Shown here: positions 7,115 to 10,000 of the stretch, piece by piece | Layout of the letters: every line of letters begins with the position of its first letter | Numbering within the stretch: position 1 is the first letter of the stretch | Translations under genes and position numbers: made by a program | Origin: Asticcacaulis sp. | GTDB lineage: Bacteria > Pseudomonadota > Alphaproteobacteria > Caulobacterales > Caulobacteraceae | Assembly: GCF_020217185.1 (NCBI RefSeq) | Contig: NZ_JAIWNX010000130.1 | Coordinates: 1-10,000 of the forward strand | Direction of reading: 5' to 3' | DNA: 10,000 bases | Notes under the pieces: generated by a model | What the model was told of the DNA's origin: nothing | Seen by the model: only the letters and a program-made list of their open reading frames with translations | Databases searched by the model: none

Positions 7115-7792
7115 CTAATCCTGAAAGCGATAGCCAATGCCGGGTTCGGTGAGGATAAAGCGGGGCTTTAGCGGATCATCTCTCAGCTTTTCGCGCAGGT
7201 GCTGGGTGTGGATGCGCAGGTAATGGGTCTGGTCCGAGGTGTGGCGATTCCACACCGCCTTAAGAAGCTGGGCGTGGGTCAGGACCTTGCCCGGATGGGC
7301 AATAAAGGCCGAAAGCAGCTTATATTCGATGGGCGTCAGGTGGACGTTTTCCCCCTCAAGCCAGACGCGCCGGGCGGCCGTATCGACCTTAAGCCCGTTA
7401 CGCTCGAAGACCTGCGGCACATCGCTCTGCTTTTGGGCGTGGCGCAGCGCCACCTTGATACGGGCCAGTAATTCGCCGGGGGCAAACGGCTTGGTCAGGT
7501 AATCATCGGCACCGTTTTCAAGGGCTCTGATCTTGTCCGCCTCCTGTTCACGCGCCGACAGCACGATGATGGGGATTTGCGACCATTCGCGCAGGGACGG
7601 GATGACGTCCTGCCCGTCATGATCCGGCAGGCCCAGGTCAAGGATGAGCAGATCGGGGGCATTGAGCGTCAGCGCTTTCAGGCCGTCCTGCGCATTACCA
7701 GCTTCAAGCACTTCGTGACCCTGCGCAGACAGGATGGCGCGCAGATGGCGGCGGATATCGCCTTCGTCTTCGATGATCAGAACCTTGGTCAT
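7115..7792 (-). CDS. kdpE: KdpE response regulator
   Basis: This 225-residue OmpR/PhoB-type regulator activates kdpFABC (high-affinity K+ uptake ATPase) when phosphorylated by KdpD. The receiver domain (about 1-120) has the acidic pair Glu8-Asp9, phospho-acceptor Asp52 in LLILDLGLPDHDG, Ser79 and Lys101 in LTKPF. The winged-helix DNA-binding domain (about 125-225) carries HLTPIEYKLLSAF and the HYLRIHTQHLREKL recognition region, ending in the usual GIGYRF. The best family match is KdpE. Its ATG overlaps the kdpD stop by four bases (ATGA), so the pair is co-translated. It converges on mmsA, with 83 nt between the two stops and no strong terminator there. Confidence 0.94.
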   Translation of the reverse strand: MTKVLIIEDEGDIRRHLRAILSAQGHEVLEAGNAQDGLKALTLNAPDLLILDLGLPDHDGQDVIPSLREWSQIPIIVLSAREQEADKIRALENGADDYLTKPFAPGELLARIKVALRHAQKQSDVPQVFERNGLKVDTAARRVWLEGENVHLTPIEYKLLSAFIAHPGKVLTHAQLLKAVWNRHTSDQTHYLRIHTQHLREKLRDDPLKPRFILTEPGIGYRFQD

Positions 7793-10000
7793 GCGGGGTG
7801 TGTATAGGCTGGCAGGGTAAAGATAAAGCTGGCGCCACCGGTGGGGTTGGTCTTGGCGTAGATCAGGCCGCCGTGGGCTTCGATTATGCCTTTACAGATC
7901 GCCAGACCCAGACCGTTGCCCTGAGCTGAGCGGTCAGAGCTTAGCCGGTCGGAAGACAGCCCCCCCGCCCGGTGGAACTTCTCGAAAATCTGGTCTTCTT
8001 CACCGGGGGGCAGGCCCGGTCCATTGTCACTGATCCGAACGCGGACGCGATCGGCGTCGGTTTCAAAGCTGAGGGTGATGATGCCGTCGTCCGATGTATG
8101 GGCGATGGCATTTTCCAGCAGGTTGATCAGGACCTGTTCGATCAGGGCCCCGTCGATATTGACCATCGGAATCTGGCCGCTCGTGACTGTACGAAGCTGG
8201 CGATCCCCCTTTTGCGGGTCAACGCGCTGCAACGCGGCCCCGGCGATTTCCTGAATGAGGTAGGGCCCGAAGTTGAGCTTGAGCTGGCCCGATGTGATGG
8301 CGGCCATGCGCAGGAGATTCGCCACGAACTTTTGAAGGCTGGTCAGATGCCCCCACAGGGAGGTCAGTTCATCGACCGCCTCACGCGGCAGCTTCTTGCG
8401 CATCTTCAGTAGCGAGGCGACCGCGCCGTTCATCACGGTCAGCGGCGTCTTAAGGTCGTGCGACAGCGAGGCCAGCAGGACATTGCGCAGCTTCTCATTC
8501 TCGGTTTCGACACGGGCGCTTTCGGCTTCCCGGCTTTGGCGGGCGCGCTGCAAGGCGCTGGCGATCAGGCTGGCGACGGTTTCAAACACCAGCCACTCGG
8601 CCCCGGTGAACTGACGCTCGCGGTGGCGCGGCGTTAGCCCCAGCACACCGGGTTCGCCGGGCAGGGGCACGTAGAGGCCGCTGGCGGACGGAAGGGTGTC
8701 GGTATGCCGCCCCGCGATCAGGCGGTTTTGGGCCACCCACTGCATGGCCCCCAACTCGCGGGGATCGGTTTCAGGGACGCCTGTGATCTGAGCGCCCTCG
8801 TTCCACAAGGCGACCTCGACATCAAAGGCCGTCGTCAGACCTCGCCGGACCGCATCGCCTATCTCATCAATGCCCCGCGCCGCCGAAAGGTCGCGGGAAA
8901 GGTCATAAAGCAAGCGGGTTTCGGCCTCGCCGCGGCGCGCCAGCCGGACGTGCAGGGACAGGCGTGCCGTCAGAGAGCCTACGATCAGCGAGGTCGCCAG
9001 CATGACGGCGAAAGTCAGGACATAGCTGATGTTGTCAAAGGTGAAGCTGTAATAGGGCTTGATAAAGAACCAGTTGAACGCCGCGACCGAAAGGACCGAC
9101 GCCAAGATCGACGGCCCGATCCCATAGCGCGCCGCAACGATGACCACGCCGGTCAGGTATAGCATGACCAGACTGTCCGGGTCGATCATTTCGCGGAAGG
9201 GCAGGCCCAGAAGGGTCGAGACCCCGACGGCCACACCCGCCATCACGTAGTTGCGGGCGGCCGTGGCCAGAAGCGTGTGCCCGATCGCGTCCCGGGGCCG
9301 CGCTTCGGCCTGATCCGCCGTGAGCGTCGTAATCTCCAGTCCGGCCCCCTGAGCCATCAGCTTTTGTGACAGCGAGGGCTGGCCGAAGCGCCACCAGACG
9401 GGCCGGCTGTGGCCCAGCACCAGGCGCGTAAAGCCATTGTGGCGCGCGTAGTCAAGGATGGTGGCTGCGGCACCGCCAGCGATCAGACGCACGACGCGCC
9501 CCCCCAGCTTTTCGGCCAGCCGCAGATGGTGCTCGACCCTCAGCCGGGCCTTGTCGGACAGGGTTTCGTGCCGGTCCGTTTGCAGGTAGAGGGCGGACCA
9601 CGGCGCGCGTGAGCGGTCGGCCATGCGCTTGGTATGACGGATCAGGCGTTCGGACAGGGCGTCCGGCCCCACCAACACCAGAATCTTGTCGCCTGTGGCC
9701 GCTTCGGATTGCCCCATGGCCGCGCTGAAGGCGTCATTATCCGCATCCACCCGCTCGGCGGCCCGACGCAGCGCCAGCTCACGCAGGCGGCCGAGATTGC
9801 CTTTTTTGAAGAAGTTGTCGGCGGCCCGCTGTGGCGCGCCTTCGGCGACATAAACCTTGCCTTCCGACAGGCGTTGCAACAGGTCTTCGGGCGGAATGTC
9901 GATCAGCGCGATTTCATCGGCTTCGTCAAACGCCACATCCGGCACGGTTTCCTTGACCCAGACGCCGGTCAGCCGCGCCACCACATCATTGAGGCTTTCG
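7789..10000 (-). CDS. kdpD: KdpD sensor histidine kinase, 3' part (N-terminus beyond the right edge)
   Basis: 736 residues are visible; the frame is still open at the right edge (ESLNDVVARLTGV), so the GTG at 9984 is internal and the Walker-containing first part of the KdpD domain lies outside. Order on the minus strand: the end of the KdpD N-terminal domain (FDEADEIALIDIPPEDLLQRL); a UspA-like domain (about 9690-9310); four membrane helices (about 9250-8950); a GAF-like domain (about 8930-8560); a HisKA domain with phospho-acceptor His in SLSHDLKTPL (codon 8458-8460); and an ATPase domain with N box LINLLENAIAHT, G1 DNGPGLP and G2 GNGLGLAICKG. It senses low K+ or osmotic stress and phosphorylates KdpE. 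The ATP lid carries a tandem LSSDR-LSSDR (7930-7959). All kinase motifs are intact. kdpFABC would be expected upstream, to the right. Confidence 0.96.
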   Translation of the reverse strand, partial: ESLNDVVARLTGVWVKETVPDVAFDEADEIALIDIPPEDLLQRLSEGKVYVAEGAPQRAADNFFKKGNLGRLRELALRRAAERVDADNDAFSAAMGQSEAATGDKILVLVGPDALSERLIRHTKRMADRSRAPWSALYLQTDRHETLSDKARLRVEHHLRLAEKLGGRVVRLIAGGAAATILDYARHNGFTRLVLGHSRPVWWRFGQPSLSQKLMAQGAGLEITTLTADQAEARPRDAIGHTLLATAARNYVMAGVAVGVSTLLGLPFREMIDPDSLVMLYLTGVVIVAARYGIGPSILASVLSVAAFNWFFIKPYYSFTFDNISYVLTFAVMLATSLIVGSLTARLSLHVRLARRGEAETRLLYDLSRDLSAARGIDEIGDAVRRGLTTAFDVEVALWNEGAQITGVPETDPRELGAMQWVAQNRLIAGRHTDTLPSASGLYVPLPGEPGVLGLTPRHRERQFTGAEWLVFETVASLIASALQRARQSREAESARVETENEKLRNVLLASLSHDLKTPLTVMNGAVASLLKMRKKLPREAVDELTSLWGHLTSLQKFVANLLRMAAITSGQLKLNFGPYLIQEIAGAALQRVDPQKGDRQLRTVTSGQIPMVNIDGALIEQVLINLLENAIAHTSDDGIITLSFETDADRVRVRISDNGPGLPPGEEDQIFEKFHRAGGLSSDRLSSDRSAQGNGLGLAICKGIIEAHGGLIYAKTNPTGGASFIFTLPAYTHPA

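Noticed and set aside
9982..9984. GTG as the true start of kdpD
   Set aside because: The frame continues upstream to the window edge with KdpD-like residues (ESLND), and the visible part lacks the first part of the KdpD domain.

Overview
The window is GC-rich, gene-dense DNA that reads like an alphaproteobacterial chromosome, most plausibly Caulobacterales. The grounds are codon use, the FeS-type bacterial cryptochrome/photolyase with its DUF2256 partner, MmsA, KdpDE, and a promoter resembling the Caulobacter housekeeping consensus. The lineage call is inference. I see no phage, IS, tRNA, rRNA or CRISPR.

Left part (1-1859, + strand): the 3' end of an apbE-like flavin transferase gene overlaps by ATGA a membrane-anchored FMN/FAD/NAD(P)H diflavin reductase. 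In related bacteria this pair sits at the end of iron-acquisition operons with PepSY-type membrane proteins, but none of those is visible here.

Intergenic 1860-2128 is the most interesting part. It holds a near-perfect 19-bp Fur box (2009-2027) touching the -35 of a leftward sigma70-type promoter (TTGACG, 18 bp, TAGATA). About 110 nt downstream is a strong hairpin with a U tract on the minus strand (1863-1896). Between them the deduced transcript can fold a hairpin whose loop shows CCUCCCC, complementary to Shine-Dalgarno sequences. Together these predict an unannotated Fur-repressed small RNA, functionally RyhB-like, encoded beside the iron/flavin operon. A second half-site and two inverted repeats lie between the Fur box and the next rightward gene.

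Middle part (2129-5421, + strand): a small secreted protein of unknown function; an FeS-cluster (6-4) photolyase of the PhrB type with all four cluster cysteines at canonical spacing; a 50-residue DUF2256 zinc-ribbon protein overlapping the photolyase stop; and a PLP aminotransferase 14 nt further on. Tight spacing suggests one transcription unit.

Right part: 5422-5531 carries a perfect CTGTGATCACAG palindrome and an intergenic palindromic repeat, followed by mmsA (5532-7031), a CoA-acylating methylmalonate-semialdehyde dehydrogenase for valine, thymine or inositol degradation. Convergent to it on the minus strand are kdpE and the 3' part of kdpD, the potassium-responsive two-component system, which runs off the right edge; kdpFABC would be expected beyond it.
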